Translations under genes and position numbers: made by a program
Assembly: GCF_001544455.2 (NCBI RefSeq)
Contig: NZ_FCOC02000010.1
Coordinates: forward strand, 62,001 to 126,000
Source: Caballeronia sordidicola
GTDB lineage: Bacteria; Pseudomonadota; Gammaproteobacteria; Burkholderiales; Burkholderiaceae
Reading direction: 5' to 3'
DNA length: 64,000 bases
Notes under the pieces: generated by a model
The model's input: the letters and a program-made list of their open reading frames with translations, nothing else
Told to the model about the DNA's origin: nothing
Databases searched by the model: none
Shown here: positions 8,672-18,128 of the stretch, in pieces
How the letters are laid out: every line of letters begins with the position of its first letter
Position numbering within the stretch: the stretch's first letter is position 1

Positions 8672-9946
8672 TCATGCGCTGGCCGGTTTCGGGAACAGCG
8701 GATACGCGACCAGTGCGCACGCGGCCGCGACCAGCCAGACCAATCCCCACGATCCCGCCGAAAGCACATGCGGAATCGACAAAGGCGTGACGAACAATCC
8801 AACGTACACAGCCGTGTTCGTCATGCCGAGCGCGGTTCCCGCGCGCTCCTTGCCGCTCAGTGTGGCGAGTTCGGTATAGGCCACGCCGTGCCAGGCCGAC
8901 ACGCAAATACCGGCGAACACGATCAACCCGATCAGCCACGCGGCCGGCAATCCATATTGAGTCCCCGCCGCCAGCACCACGAACGACGCCACCGCGATCA
9001 GTGTCGATACCTTCGTATAGGCGCGCCGGTTGCCGTGTTTGTCGGTGAAACGGCCGCTCCAGACACGCATGATCATGGCGCCGAGCTGTAGGGCGACCAT
9101 CGTGGCGGTAATGCCGCGCAGGCCGGCGTGTGCGAAATCGTGCAGGAAGACCGTGGCGAATGTCAGCACCGAAAATTGCGGAATGCACAGGATGCCGATA
9201 CCCAGCACCATGCGCCAGATCATCGCGTCGCGCAGCGGGCTGATGCCGGCGGCAACCGGCACGCGCGCGCCGGACGCGGGGTTCGCGGACGTGTCGGCCG
9301 TGTCGGCCGTCTCAGGCGGCTCGTGAAGCCAGCGCCACGCGAGCCACCCCGACGCTGAGCACATGACCGCCAGCGCGCCATACACGAGCCTGAAACCGCC
9401 AGTGGAAGCGAGCCACGGCAGGATCAGCGCGCCAATTCCACCGCCCAGCGGGACGGCGGTCTGGCGGATGCTCATCGCGAGGCCGCGCTCGCCTTCCTGG
9501 AACCAGCGCATGATCGCGCGTCCGCTCGATCCGTTGACGCTTCCGCCGAGCAGCCCGACGCCGCACATCGATAAAACCAGCCACGACAATGCAGGCACCG
9601 ACGCCGCCGATGGCGCCACGAACAGCATCATGGCGAACAGTGCGGCGGCCGTCGTGGTCAGTCCGCTCAACAGGATCGGCCGGTCGCCCCAGCGGTCGGT
9701 CGCGACGCCCCACGGCAATTCCGATAACGCCACGCCGAGTCCCATTGCGCCAAGCGCGAGCCCGAGCGCCGCATTGCCCAGGTGATAGTCAGCCCGCAGC
9801 CAGACGGCCGTGGTCGGAATGCCCGCGATCGCCGCCGAAAAACTGACGTTAGCCGCCACGCCAACGCCGAGCACTTTCCACCTGTGCGACGCGCTCAGGC
9901 CGCGCCGAGTCCCAGCGGTGAGGGGCACTGCACATTGGGTTTCCAT
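8672..9946 (-). CDS. MFS transporter
   Basis: A 424-residue major-facilitator-superfamily permease with about 12 hydrophobic segments. The loop 2-3 signature is visible as GVATDRWGDRP, and the halves are separated by a polar loop near residue 210-230. The substrate cannot be read from sequence. It is transcribed divergently from a LysR regulator across a 109-base intergenic space, the classic arrangement for a regulator and its target, so it is probably induced by its own substrate. Its 3' end lies 3 bases from the stop of the convergent barrel gene. Confidence 0.88.
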   Translation of the reverse strand: METQCAVPLTAGTRRGLSASHRWKVLGVGVAANVSFSAAIAGIPTTAVWLRADYHLGNAALGLALGAMGLGVALSELPWGVATDRWGDRPILLSGLTTTAAALFAMMLFVAPSAASVPALSWLVLSMCGVGLLGGSVNGSSGRAIMRWFQEGERGLAMSIRQTAVPLGGGIGALILPWLASTGGFRLVYGALAVMCSASGWLAWRWLHEPPETADTADTSANPASGARVPVAAGISPLRDAMIWRMVLGIGILCIPQFSVLTFATVFLHDFAHAGLRGITATMVALQLGAMIMRVWSGRFTDKHGNRRAYTKVSTLIAVASFVVLAAGTQYGLPAAWLIGLIVFAGICVSAWHGVAYTELATLSGKERAGTALGMTNTAVYVGLFVTPLSIPHVLSAGSWGLVWLVAAACALVAYPLFPKPASA

Positions 9947-10055
9947 GGGTCGAGCTTCCGTTTTTGCGATTGATGGACTCAGTGTGCCGCACCGCGATGA
10001 TCCTGAATATCAAGTAATATCGCATCGATGCTTCCATAAAACAGGACGATCCGCC

Positions 10056-10976
10056 ATGTCACAGACCAATTTCGATATTGCGTCGCTGCGTACGTTTGTT
10101 GTCGGCATGGAACTTGGAAGTTTCGCGAAGGCGGCGGACCGGGTCGGACGCTCGACTTCGGCAGTCAGCGCGCAAATCAAGAAGCTCGAAGAACAGGCGG
10201 GCGCGCCGTTGTTCAAGAAGGCGGGCCGCAACCTCGCGCTGACCGATGCCGGCGAAACCATGCTGCGCTTCGCGCGCCGTCTGCTCGATCTCAACGACGA
10301 AGCCGCCGTCGCCGTGCGCGGCCCGGATCTGGAGGGCTGGATCAGGCTCGGCCTGCAGGAGGATTTCGGCGAGGTCATGCTCCCGGACGTGCTCGGCCGG
10401 TTTTCGCGCGCACACCCGAAAGTGCGCATCGAGGCGCGCGTGGCGCGCAATACGGAGCTGCTGGAACGCATCGATTCGAACGAACTCGACCTTGCGCTGA
10501 TCTGGGGCGACGCGGCATTGGCGGCGCGGGAAGTCCGGGTGGGCGTGCAGCATGAACTGATCGCCGAGCCGAGAATGTGCTGGATCGGTTCGTCCACCCT
10601 GCCCTGGAATCCGGAGGCCGGCGAGCCGCTGCCGCTGGTCGCGTTCGATCGCGCGTGCCTGTTTTTCAGCGCGGCCACCGCCGAACTCGATCGCGCGAAC
10701 ATACGCTGGCGCGTCGCGTTCACAAGCCCGAGCCTGTCCGGTTTATGGGCGGCCGCAGCGGCGGGTCTCGGGCTGACCGTGCGCACGCAATATGGCCTGC
10801 CGCGAGCGGTGTGCGCGCTCGACGCACACGCTGCCGGGCTGCCGGAACTGCCGTCCTTGCCGCTTTCGCTGATGCGGGCATCGGCGAGTTGCACGCCGCC
10901 CGTGGAGCGCCTTGCATCGATCATTCTCGAATCCGTGCGTGGCGGGTCGGCCTCGTTCGAACGCATGGCCGCCTGA
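10056..10976 (+). CDS. LysR-type transcriptional regulator
   Basis: A 306-residue LysR regulator. An N-terminal winged helix-turn-helix spans residues ~5-64 (recognition region around GRSTSAVSAQIKKLE), followed by the periplasmic-binding-like effector domain. Start at 10056 fits the family N-terminus (FDIASLRTFV); the frame is open upstream but overlaps the promoter of the divergent MFS gene. It probably controls that transporter. The Rieske/FAD gene lies 76 bases downstream on the same strand and might also be in its regulon. Confidence 0.9.
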   Translation: MSQTNFDIASLRTFVVGMELGSFAKAADRVGRSTSAVSAQIKKLEEQAGAPLFKKAGRNLALTDAGETMLRFARRLLDLNDEAAVAVRGPDLEGWIRLGLQEDFGEVMLPDVLGRFSRAHPKVRIEARVARNTELLERIDSNELDLALIWGDAALAAREVRVGVQHELIAEPRMCWIGSSTLPWNPEAGEPLPLVAFDRACLFFSAATAELDRANIRWRVAFTSPSLSGLWAAAAAGLGLTVRTQYGLPRAVCALDAHAAGLPELPSLPLSLMRASASCTPPVERLASIILESVRGGSASFERMAA

Positions 10977-11052
10977 GCGCCTGCCTGGCGCGCTCGTTTT
11001 CGACGGCCCGCTTTTTGCTGAATCCGTCGTGAACCACAGACGGGAGTGCAAC

Positions 11053-12591
11053 ATGGCCGGTTCCATGCAGCATGCAGCGAAGCTGGACGATATTCCCGAG
11101 GACCGCGGCATAAGAGTCACGCTGTCCGAAACCCCAATCCTCCTGGTCAGGCAAGGCGGCGACGTCCATGCTTTTTCCGCGGATTGTCCGCATGCGGGCG
11201 CGCCGCTCGAAAAAGGCGCCGTGTGCAATGGCCGCATTGTGTGCCCGTGGCACAAGGGCACTTTTGCCGTCGCGGATGGCGGGTTGATCGAACCACCGGC
11301 GCTGATCGGCTTGAAACGATATCCGGTCGCGATTGAAAACGGCGACGTGCTCGTCTCGCCGGAAGCAAAGGAACCGCCCACGCGCGTCCCAGCCGCCGAT
11401 ACGCGCACGATGGCGATCATCGGCGCAGGCGCGGCCGGCGCTGCGGCCTGTACCGCACTGCGGGAGTCGGGCTTCGATGGCCGCATCGTGCTGATTGGAC
11501 CCGAGCACGGCGAACCCTACGATCGAACCGCGCTGAGCAAATTCGTGACTGCAGGCGACATGCCGCCCGACGAAGTGCCGCCGCTGCTCCCGGAAGGTTT
11601 CGCCACGAAGCAACGCATAGAGCGCGTCGAAGCCCAGGCGGTCAAACTCGATGCAGCCGATAAACGCATCGACCTGCCCAGCGAACTCTCGCTGCACTAC
11701 GACGCCGCGCTGATCTGCACGGGCGGCATTCCCAAGCCCATGGACGTGCCCGGCGCGAACTTGCGCCGCGTGCATCTGCTGCGCTCGCGCGACGACGCCG
11801 CAATGCTCGTCGCCTCTTTCGATGGCGCGAAAAACGCGGTCATTGCCGGTGCGAGTTTTATCGGACTGGAGGTGGCGTCTTCGCTCAGGAAACGAGGCCT
11901 GAGCGTGACTGTAATTGCGCCGGGAAAGATTGCGCTCGCTTCGCAATTCGGCGACGAACTCGGCCGGATGTTCCAGACGCTCCATGAAAAAAATGGCGTT
12001 GTGTTCCGCATGGAATCGAAGGTCAAGGCATTTATCGGCGACGATACTGTCAACGAGGTCGAACTCGACAGCGGCGAAAAGATTGCGGCGGATGTTGTGA
12101 TCGTTGGAACCGGCATAAAGCCGGCGACGGACTTCCTGCAAGGCGTCACGCTGGCGGATGACGGCGGCATTCCCGTCGATACCGCCATGCGCGCCGCGCA
12201 CGGACTTTACGCCGCCGGAGACGTCGCGCAATTCCCTTTGCCACGCGCGGACCAGCACCTGCGTATCGAACACTGGCGGGTCGCCCAGCAACACGCACGC
12301 GTGGCCGCGCTGAACATGGCGGGCGGCGACGAGCACTACACCGGCGTGCCGTACTTCTGGACCTATCACTTCGGCAAGCGCTTCGAATACCTCGGCCACG
12401 CAAGCGAGCACGACGATGTCGTCATCGACGGCGACCTTGGATCACAGGTTTTCATCGCTTATATGATGAAGGATGGCAACGTGGCTGCGGTTGTCGCGTG
12501 CGAGCGCGAAGCATCTACCGCGAGGCTCGCCGAAGCCATGCGTTCCACGCTGACGCTCGAAGAAGCGCGCCGCGCCGCCGGCGAAGGCTGA
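11053..12591 (+). CDS. Rieske [2Fe-2S]/FAD-NAD(P)-dependent oxidoreductase (AIFL-like fusion)
   Basis: A 512-residue fusion of a Rieske domain and a pyridine-nucleotide-disulfide-type reductase. The Rieske ligands are Cys45/His47 (CPHAGAP) and Cys64/His67 (CPWHKG). The FAD-binding GAGAAG begins near residue 123, a second Rossmann motif (AGASFIGLEVASS) near 262, and the FAD-closing AAGDVA near 390. This layout matches bacterial relatives of apoptosis-inducing-factor-like proteins and ferredoxin reductases. Start at 11053 follows CGGGAG by 6 bases. It is followed after only 7 bases by the uracil-DNA glycosylase gene. The electron acceptor is not evident. Confidence 0.85.
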   Translation: MAGSMQHAAKLDDIPEDRGIRVTLSETPILLVRQGGDVHAFSADCPHAGAPLEKGAVCNGRIVCPWHKGTFAVADGGLIEPPALIGLKRYPVAIENGDVLVSPEAKEPPTRVPAADTRTMAIIGAGAAGAAACTALRESGFDGRIVLIGPEHGEPYDRTALSKFVTAGDMPPDEVPPLLPEGFATKQRIERVEAQAVKLDAADKRIDLPSELSLHYDAALICTGGIPKPMDVPGANLRRVHLLRSRDDAAMLVASFDGAKNAVIAGASFIGLEVASSLRKRGLSVTVIAPGKIALASQFGDELGRMFQTLHEKNGVVFRMESKVKAFIGDDTVNEVELDSGEKIAADVVIVGTGIKPATDFLQGVTLADDGGIPVDTAMRAAHGLYAAGDVAQFPLPRADQHLRIEHWRVAQQHARVAALNMAGGDEHYTGVPYFWTYHFGKRFEYLGHASEHDDVVIDGDLGSQVFIAYMMKDGNVAAVVACEREASTARLAEAMRSTLTLEEARRAAGEG

Positions 12592-12598
12592 CAGCACC

Positions 12599-13216
12599 AT
12601 GACGACCAAGCCCATCGGCATGTTCCCGGATCAGCAGCCCGAGCAACTCGACCAATGCCGCCGATGCATGCTCTGGGAAGCCGCGACCCAGGCAGTGCCG
12701 GGAATAGGCCCGCATCGCGCACCCCTGATGATGGTCGGCGAGCAACCCGGCGATCAGGAGGATCTGCAAGGCAAGCCGTTTGTAGGACCGGCCGGCGCGC
12801 TTCTCGACAACGCGCTTCGGGAAGCCGGCGTAAAGCGCTCGCAGGTCTATGTGACCAACGCGGTGAAACATTTCAAATGGGAGCCGCGAGGCAAGCGCCG
12901 GATGCATAAAACCCCGGCGCAACGCGAGGTGGATGCATGTCATTACTGGATTGAACGCGAGCTTGCGGAACATGATCCCAGGGTCATCGTGGCGCTGGGC
13001 GCGACCGCCTTGAAGTCCGTGCTGCAGAAGTCGACCGTGAAATTACAAGCGTCGATGGGCGAGGCGATAGAGCACGACGGACGTCTGGTCATCGCGACGT
13101 TTCATCCGTCGTATGCACTTCGTGCACCGGATGCCGAGACACGCGACAGCGCATTTCGCGCGATCGTGGAGGCGTTGAGACAGGCTCATCGTCTGATCGA
13201 CAAGCACAGCAAATAG
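12599..13216 (+). CDS. udgX: Uracil-DNA glycosylase, UdgX type
   Basis: A 205-residue family-4-like uracil-DNA glycosylase. Motif A GEQPGDQED is at residues 47-55, followed by the GKPFVGPAG loop. The diagnostic insertion KRRMHK is at 99-104; in UdgX proteins the His of this loop (here His103) forms a covalent link to the abasic deoxyribose after uracil removal. Motif B is HPSYALR. Cysteines 20, 23 and 114 match positions used for the Fe-S cluster in UdgX. The family usually has KRRIH; the Ile-to-Met change is conservative. It is the second gene of a same-strand run. Confidence 0.9.
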   Translation: MTTKPIGMFPDQQPEQLDQCRRCMLWEAATQAVPGIGPHRAPLMMVGEQPGDQEDLQGKPFVGPAGALLDNALREAGVKRSQVYVTNAVKHFKWEPRGKRRMHKTPAQREVDACHYWIERELAEHDPRVIVALGATALKSVLQKSTVKLQASMGEAIEHDGRLVIATFHPSYALRAPDAETRDSAFRAIVEALRQAHRLIDKHSK

Positions 13217-13229
13217 TGGAGGAAACACC

Positions 13230-13583
13230 ATGGCAGCAGCAGCGAAAACCAGCGGCAAACGCAACACGTCCCGGCAAAAACATGCCCGCGCCAAACCGGC
13301 GGCAACGGGTTCGAAACGCTGGTCGCATCATGTGATGGAAACCAGCGACGCAATGGACATCAAGAAGGACATTTTCAAGGAAGGCAACGCGCAGGAAATA
13401 GCCGACTCGCTGAAGAAGTCGTCCACGCGCAGCAACCGGCGCAAGGGCACGCCGTTCCAGTCGGCCATGTCGATGCTGAATTTCTATATCAATCGCGCGG
13501 GGCGCAACTTGCCGAAATCACGGCGCACCGTACTCGATAACGCGAAAAAGCGCCTGCGCGAAGCGTTCGGGCGAAAACCGTGA
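13230..13583 (+). CDS. DUF3175 family protein
   Basis: A 117-residue, very basic protein. The segment KRWSHHVMETSDAMD near residue 29 and the later AMSMLNFYINRAGRNLP match the DUF3175 family, whose function is unknown. The first 28 residues are a Lys/Arg/Ala-rich tail that could bind nucleic acid. A GGAGG-like site precedes the ATG. It starts 13 bases after udgX, so it is likely co-transcribed with this DNA-repair gene; that is the only functional hint. Confidence 0.8.
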   Translation: MAAAAKTSGKRNTSRQKHARAKPAATGSKRWSHHVMETSDAMDIKKDIFKEGNAQEIADSLKKSSTRSNRRKGTPFQSAMSMLNFYINRAGRNLPKSRRTVLDNAKKRLREAFGRKP

Positions 13584-13677
13584 GGCTTCGCGGTTCGAGG
13601 GAACGTAAGTTGCTGCATCGCCTAGCTGTTCTGACGAGCCGTTGGCCACCGATGTATGAGTCATTCAAGGAGATGTC

Positions 13678-13845
13678 ATGCCTGAGAACACCGAACTCAA
13701 CCCCGGCGATGAAGCCGCTCCCGGCACGCCGGGCACTGGCGAGAACATCTGCCCGGCTTGCAACGGTTCCGGCAAGAAGGACGGCGGAAAGTGCGAAACG
13801 TGCGCGGGCACGGGTAAGGTCGTGGAAGGAATCGGCGGTGCTTGA
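13678..13845 (+). CDS. Small DnaJ-type zinc-finger protein (55 aa)
   Basis: A short gene with an excellent AAGGAG (13667-13672) placed 5 bases before the ATG. The 55-residue product has an acidic, Pro/Gly-rich N-terminus and two CxxCxGxG-like elements, CPACNGSG and CETCAGTG, as in the zinc-binding repeats of DnaJ. One such pair can hold one zinc ion. It could be a stand-alone chaperone or nucleic-acid-associated finger; the exact role is unknown. An alternative ATG at 13673 is in another frame and lacks these motifs. Confidence 0.7.
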   Translation: MPENTELNPGDEAAPGTPGTGENICPACNGSGKKDGGKCETCAGTGKVVEGIGGA

Positions 13846-13893
13846 CCCGCAAAACACGCGCGACGCGGCGGCGCCAAGCGCGGTGAAAATCTG

Positions 13894-14379
13894 ATGGCCC
13901 GGCGCGCTGCATCGACGGATGAACTGTTTGCCGTGGCCGAAGCCACCTTGATCGGTCTTTACAACGCAGGCGTACTCTCTCCCGCCGTCCTGGAGCGCGT
14001 GGTCGCGGGCTTTGCGGACAGCTCGATCGACTGGCATTCAAGGCCCACGCGCAAGAGCGTGGATGGCAAGTCGCTGCATGAAGTCGTCGCCATTACGATG
14101 ATGCCAGGGCGCGCCATCCGCAATCCATCGAAGGAGTTCTTTGCGGTCATCGGGCACGTTGGAGGCAGCAGCGTAACGGCTCCGGACGAGCAGGAAAACC
14201 CCGAAGAATCCGCCGCCGACGAACCTGACGATGACCTCATGAACCAGCTTGCCGAAATGAGCAGCAAGAGCAGCGCCGGGCGCAAGCGAGCCGCGAAAAC
14301 CACCCGCGAGTCAGCGCCGTCCCCCGGTTTCAATCCCCTTTTCCACGCCGCGCCGCCGGGCCGCTCCCGCAAGTCATAG
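13894..14379 (+). CDS. Hypothetical protein
   Basis: A 161-residue protein with no recognised domain. The first ~90 residues look globular (helical N-terminus ELFAVAEATLIGLYNAG, then a beta-rich segment). Residues ~95-160 are acidic, then Lys/Ser/Arg-rich, and probably disordered. It is the last gene of the same-strand run beginning with the Rieske/FAD reductase. The ribosome-binding site is weak. Confidence 0.6.
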   Translation: MARRAASTDELFAVAEATLIGLYNAGVLSPAVLERVVAGFADSSIDWHSRPTRKSVDGKSLHEVVAITMMPGRAIRNPSKEFFAVIGHVGGSSVTAPDEQENPEESAADEPDDDLMNQLAEMSSKSSAGRKRAAKTTRESAPSPGFNPLFHAAPPGRSRKS

Positions 14380-14387
14380 CATTGTCT

Positions 14388-14401
14388 TTGACCCATGTCA
14401 T
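14388..14401 (+). promoter_or_regulatory. FNR/ANR-like dyad upstream of phosphoketolase (weak)
   Basis: TTGAC, four bases, then GTCAT matches the FNR/ANR consensus TTGAY-N4-RTCAA at nine of ten half-site positions. It lies 142 bases before the phosphoketolase start. An oxygen-sensing regulator would suit the genes downstream, but a single imperfect site is weak evidence. Confidence 0.3.
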
Positions 14402-14543
14402 GGTGCAATGACAACGCAATCCAGCTACACACGGCACAATATGCAAGACCTGACCGGCGACCCGCATGTGCGAACCGGCACGCATCACCGGCCGAGCCAG
14501 AGTGACACCGCACCATCTTTCAACGGATATCAACGGACACGAC

Positions 14544-16931
14544 ATGGACACACAGGCAACCTCCAGTACCCCGCGCCTTTCCCCCGACGAATTACGCAAG
14601 ATCGATGCATATTGGCGCGCCTGCAATTATTTATCGGTGGGCATGATTTATTTGCGCGCCAATCCGCTTTTGCGCGAACCGCTGAAAACCGAGCACATCA
14701 AGCGGCGTCTTCTCGGACACTGGGGTTCGGATCCGGGCCAGTCCTTTACCTGGGTCCATCTCAACCGGCTGATCATCAAGGAAGACCTGAATGTAATGTT
14801 CGTTTCGGGCCCGGGTCATGGCGCGCCTGCGACATTGTCGAACTCGTATCTCGAAGGCTATTACTCCGAGGTCTATCCGGATCGCAGCGCCGACGAAACC
14901 GGCATGCTGCGCCTGTTCAGGCTGTTTTCGTCGCCGGGAGGAATCGGGTCGCATTGCACGCCCGAAACCCCAGGATCGATTCACGAAGGCGGCGAACTGG
15001 GCTACAGCCTTTCGCATGGCTTTGGCGCGGCTTTCGATAACCCCGACCTGATCGTGGCCGTGATGGTCGGCGACGGCGAAGCGGAAACGGGACCGCTTGC
15101 GACGTCTTGGCATTCGAATAAATTCCTCAATCCCATAGAAGACGGCGCGGTTCTTCCCATCCTGCACTTGAACGGCTACAAGATCGCGAACCCGACCATC
15201 CTGGCGCGCATTCCGCAGGAGGAACTCGAAGCGCTGATGACGGGTTACGGTTACAAACCCCACTTCGTATCGGGCTCGGACCCGGCGACCATGCATGAAC
15301 TCATGGCGAAGACGCTGGAAACCTGCATCGGCGAGATCCGCGCCATTCAGGCACATGCGCGTTCCACCGGCGACACCACGCGTCCGCGCTGGCCCATGAT
15401 CGTGCTGCGCTCGCCGAAGGGCTGGACCGGTCCGAAGGAAGTGGACGGTCACAAGGTCGAGGATTTCTGGCGCGCGCATCAGGTGCCGGTGCTCGATCCC
15501 GCGACCAGCGCGAAAAGCCTGAAGGTGGTGGAAGCATGGATGCGCAGCTACAAGCCGGAAGAGCTGTTCGATGAAAACGGCACGCTCATTGAAGAGCTGC
15601 GCGAGATGGCGCCGAAGGGCGATCGCCGCATCAGCGCGAATCCGCATGCCAATGGCGGCAGGCTGCGCCGTTCGCTGGACCTGCCGGATATCCGCGACTA
15701 CGCCTACAAGGTCAAGGACCCCGGCGACACGTATCAGTCGACAACGGCCGTGCTCGCCACGTGGCTGCGCGACGTCATCAAGCGCAACATGCACACGTTC
15801 AAGCTGTTCGGCCCCGATGAAACCGCAAGCAATAAGCTAGACGGCGTGTATGAGGCATCGGGCAAGCGCTGGATTGCGGAGTTCAAGCCGGAGGACAGCG
15901 ACGGCGGCGCTTTGTCGACCGATGGCCGCGTGATGGAAATGCTGAGCGAACACACGCTCGAAGGCTGGTTCGAAGGCTACGTGCTCACCGGTCGCCACGG
16001 TCTCTTTGCAACCTACGAAGCGTTCGTGCATGTGATCGATTCCATGTTCAACCAGCACGCGAAATGGCTGGAAAAAGCGAAGAACGAACTCGACTGGCGC
16101 GCGCCCGTGCCTTCGGTGAACCTGCTGATCACGTCGCTGGTATGGCGTCAGGATCACAATGGTTTTACGCATCAGGACCCGGGTTTCCTCGATGTCGTCA
16201 CGAACAAGAGTCCCGAAGTGGTGCGCATCTATTTGCCGCCCGATGCGAACTGCCTCCTGAGCGTGATGGACCATTGCCTGCGTTCCCGCGACTACGTGAA
16301 CGTGATCGTCGCGGACAAGCAGCCGCACCTGCAGTATCTCGACATGGAGGCGGCGCTCGCGCACTGCGCCAAGGGCATTGGCATCTGGGACTGGGCGTCG
16401 ACAGACCAGAACAGCGAGCCCGACGTGGTCATGGCGTGCGCCGGCGATATTGCAACCATGGAGTCGCTGGCCGCCGTGGAAATCCTCAAGGAGCGCTTCC
16501 CGGACCTCAAGATCCGTTTTGTCAATGTGGTCGACCTGTTCCGCCTGATGCCCGACACCGATCATCCGCACGGTTTGTCGGATCGCGATTTCGATTCCAT
16601 TTTCTCGCGCGAAAAACCGGTCATCTTCAACTTCCACTCATATCCGTCGCTGGTTCACAAGCTCACGTACAACCGCACGAATCACGAGAACATGCACGTG
16701 CATGGATATCGTGAGCGCGGCAACATCAACACGCCGTTCGAACTTGCGGTCATCAATCAGGTGGACCGCTTTTCATTGTGTGTCGATGTGATCGATCGTG
16801 TGCCGCGCTTGCGCGATACGGGCGCGCATACGAAGAACTGGCTCAAGGATCAGATCAACGAGAGCATTGGCTACGCGCACGCGGAAGGCATCGATCGCGA
16901 TGAAATCCGCAACTGGGCGTGGAAGGGCTGA
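14544..16931 (+). CDS. xfp: Phosphoketolase (Xfp family)
   Basis: A 795-residue thiamine-diphosphate enzyme cleaving xylulose 5-phosphate (and possibly fructose 6-phosphate) with phosphate to acetyl phosphate plus glyceraldehyde 3-phosphate (or erythrose 4-phosphate). Characteristic stretches are GPGHGAPA (89-96), the ThDP-binding GDGEAETG (176-183) and [11 protein letters not shown] soon after. Length is typical for the family. The start at 14544 was chosen because homology begins shortly after it ([15 protein letters not shown]). The acetate kinase gene follows after 4 bases, making a complete route to acetate plus ATP. Confidence 0.96.
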   Translation: MDTQATSSTPRLSPDELRKIDAYWRACNYLSVGMIYLRANPLLREPLKTEHIKRRLLGHWGSDPGQSFTWVHLNRLIIKEDLNVMFVSGPGHGAPATLSNSYLEGYYSEVYPDRSADETGMLRLFRLFSSPGGIGSHCTPETPGSIHEGGELGYSLSHGFGAAFDNPDLIVAVMVGDGEAETGPLATSWHSNKFLNPIEDGAVLPILHLNGYKIANPTILARIPQEELEALMTGYGYKPHFVSGSDPATMHELMAKTLETCIGEIRAIQAHARSTGDTTRPRWPMIVLRSPKGWTGPKEVDGHKVEDFWRAHQVPVLDPATSAKSLKVVEAWMRSYKPEELFDENGTLIEELREMAPKGDRRISANPHANGGRLRRSLDLPDIRDYAYKVKDPGDTYQSTTAVLATWLRDVIKRNMHTFKLFGPDETASNKLDGVYEASGKRWIAEFKPEDSDGGALSTDGRVMEMLSEHTLEGWFEGYVLTGRHGLFATYEAFVHVIDSMFNQHAKWLEKAKNELDWRAPVPSVNLLITSLVWRQDHNGFTHQDPGFLDVVTNKSPEVVRIYLPPDANCLLSVMDHCLRSRDYVNVIVADKQPHLQYLDMEAALAHCAKGIGIWDWASTDQNSEPDVVMACAGDIATMESLAAVEILKERFPDLKIRFVNVVDLFRLMPDTDHPHGLSDRDFDSIFSREKPVIFNFHSYPSLVHKLTYNRTNHENMHVHGYRERGNINTPFELAVINQVDRFSLCVDVIDRVPRLRDTGAHTKNWLKDQINESIGYAHAEGIDRDEIRNWAWKG

Positions 16932-16935
16932 CGCC

Positions 16936-18039
16936 ATGGCACAGGACATCCTGGTGTTGAACAGCGGATCGTCGTCGCTGAAGTTTGGCGTGTATGCGCC
17001 GGATGGCGGCGACGAGAAAGCATGGTTGACGGGCAGCGCGAAAGGGATCGGGCGCGAGGATGGGTCGTTGACCATGCGTTCCGCGGACGGATCCATAGAT
17101 ATTCAGCAGAGCCATGTAATGGAGTCGCAGCACGACGCGCTGCAGCACGTGGCCGACGCCTTGCATGAGCATCTCGGTCAACCGCTTGCCGGAGTTGGGC
17201 ATCGCATTGTGCATGGCGGTCCGCACCTGCGAATGCACGCGCTGATCACGGACAAGGTCACGCAAACGCTTCGCGACGCCGTGCAATTCGCGCCGCTGCA
17301 TCTGCCGCAATCGCTCGCGCTGCTCGAACAGGCGCAGGAGATTTTCAACGATGTACCGCATTACGCCTGCCTCGATACCGCGTTCCACCAGACCATGCCC
17401 GCGCGCGCCACGCACCTGGCGCTTCCCAGGCACTACGCCGCCGAAGGCGTGGTGCGCTACGGCTTTCACGGCCTCTCGTATGAGTCGATTGTGTCGAGTC
17501 TCGGCCACGATCTGCCTGAGCGGCTCGTGGTCGCGCATCTGGGCAGCGGCGCGAGCCTGTGCGCCATCCACAATGGCCGGTCAATCGATACCACCATGGG
17601 CCTGACGCCAACCGGCGGCATCCCCATGGCGACGCGCACCGGCGAACTCGACCCCGGCGTGTTCGTGTATCTGATGCGAACAGGCGGACTGGATGCCGAC
17701 ACGCTCGAGCATCTGATCAACAAGGAGAGCGGCCTGAAAGGTCTCTCCGATTCGAACGACGACATGCAGGCCCTGCTGCAACGCAGTGACGCGGACGCTG
17801 AACTTGCCATCGATATTTTTTGCACCGCCGTGCGCAAGACCATTGGCGCTTATGCGGCGTTGATGGGCGGACTAGACCGTGTGGTGTTCACGGGCGGAAT
17901 TGGCGAACATGCCAGTTCGGTGCGCGAACGCATCTGCCAAGGCCTCGAATTCCTCCACGTCCGGTTCGACGTGATCGAGACGCAAGAGGAAAAGCAGATT
18001 GCGCGTCACTGCCGCACGCTGCTGACCGAAAGTATTTAG
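16936..18039 (+). CDS. ackA: Acetate kinase
   Basis: A 367-residue ASKHA-fold kinase converting acetyl phosphate and ADP to acetate and ATP. The N-terminal phosphate loop NSGSSSLK is at residues 9-16, followed by GHRIVHGG, YGFHGLSYE and the C-terminal GGIGEHASSVRE. It is somewhat shorter than the usual ~400 residues but no core motif is missing. It begins 4 bases after the phosphoketolase stop, so the pair is a single unit using acetyl phosphate for substrate-level ATP formation. Confidence 0.95.
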   Translation: MAQDILVLNSGSSSLKFGVYAPDGGDEKAWLTGSAKGIGREDGSLTMRSADGSIDIQQSHVMESQHDALQHVADALHEHLGQPLAGVGHRIVHGGPHLRMHALITDKVTQTLRDAVQFAPLHLPQSLALLEQAQEIFNDVPHYACLDTAFHQTMPARATHLALPRHYAAEGVVRYGFHGLSYESIVSSLGHDLPERLVVAHLGSGASLCAIHNGRSIDTTMGLTPTGGIPMATRTGELDPGVFVYLMRTGGLDADTLEHLINKESGLKGLSDSNDDMQALLQRSDADAELAIDIFCTAVRKTIGAYAALMGGLDRVVFTGGIGEHASSVRERICQGLEFLHVRFDVIETQEEKQIARHCRTLLTESI

Positions 18040-18128
18040 TAGGGAATGTGAATTGCTAAGGGCTTGGTCCATGTGAGTTCAAGGACGCCGGAGCATTCAA
18101 TGCCAGACCGCAGCCGTCGCAGTTCGAC

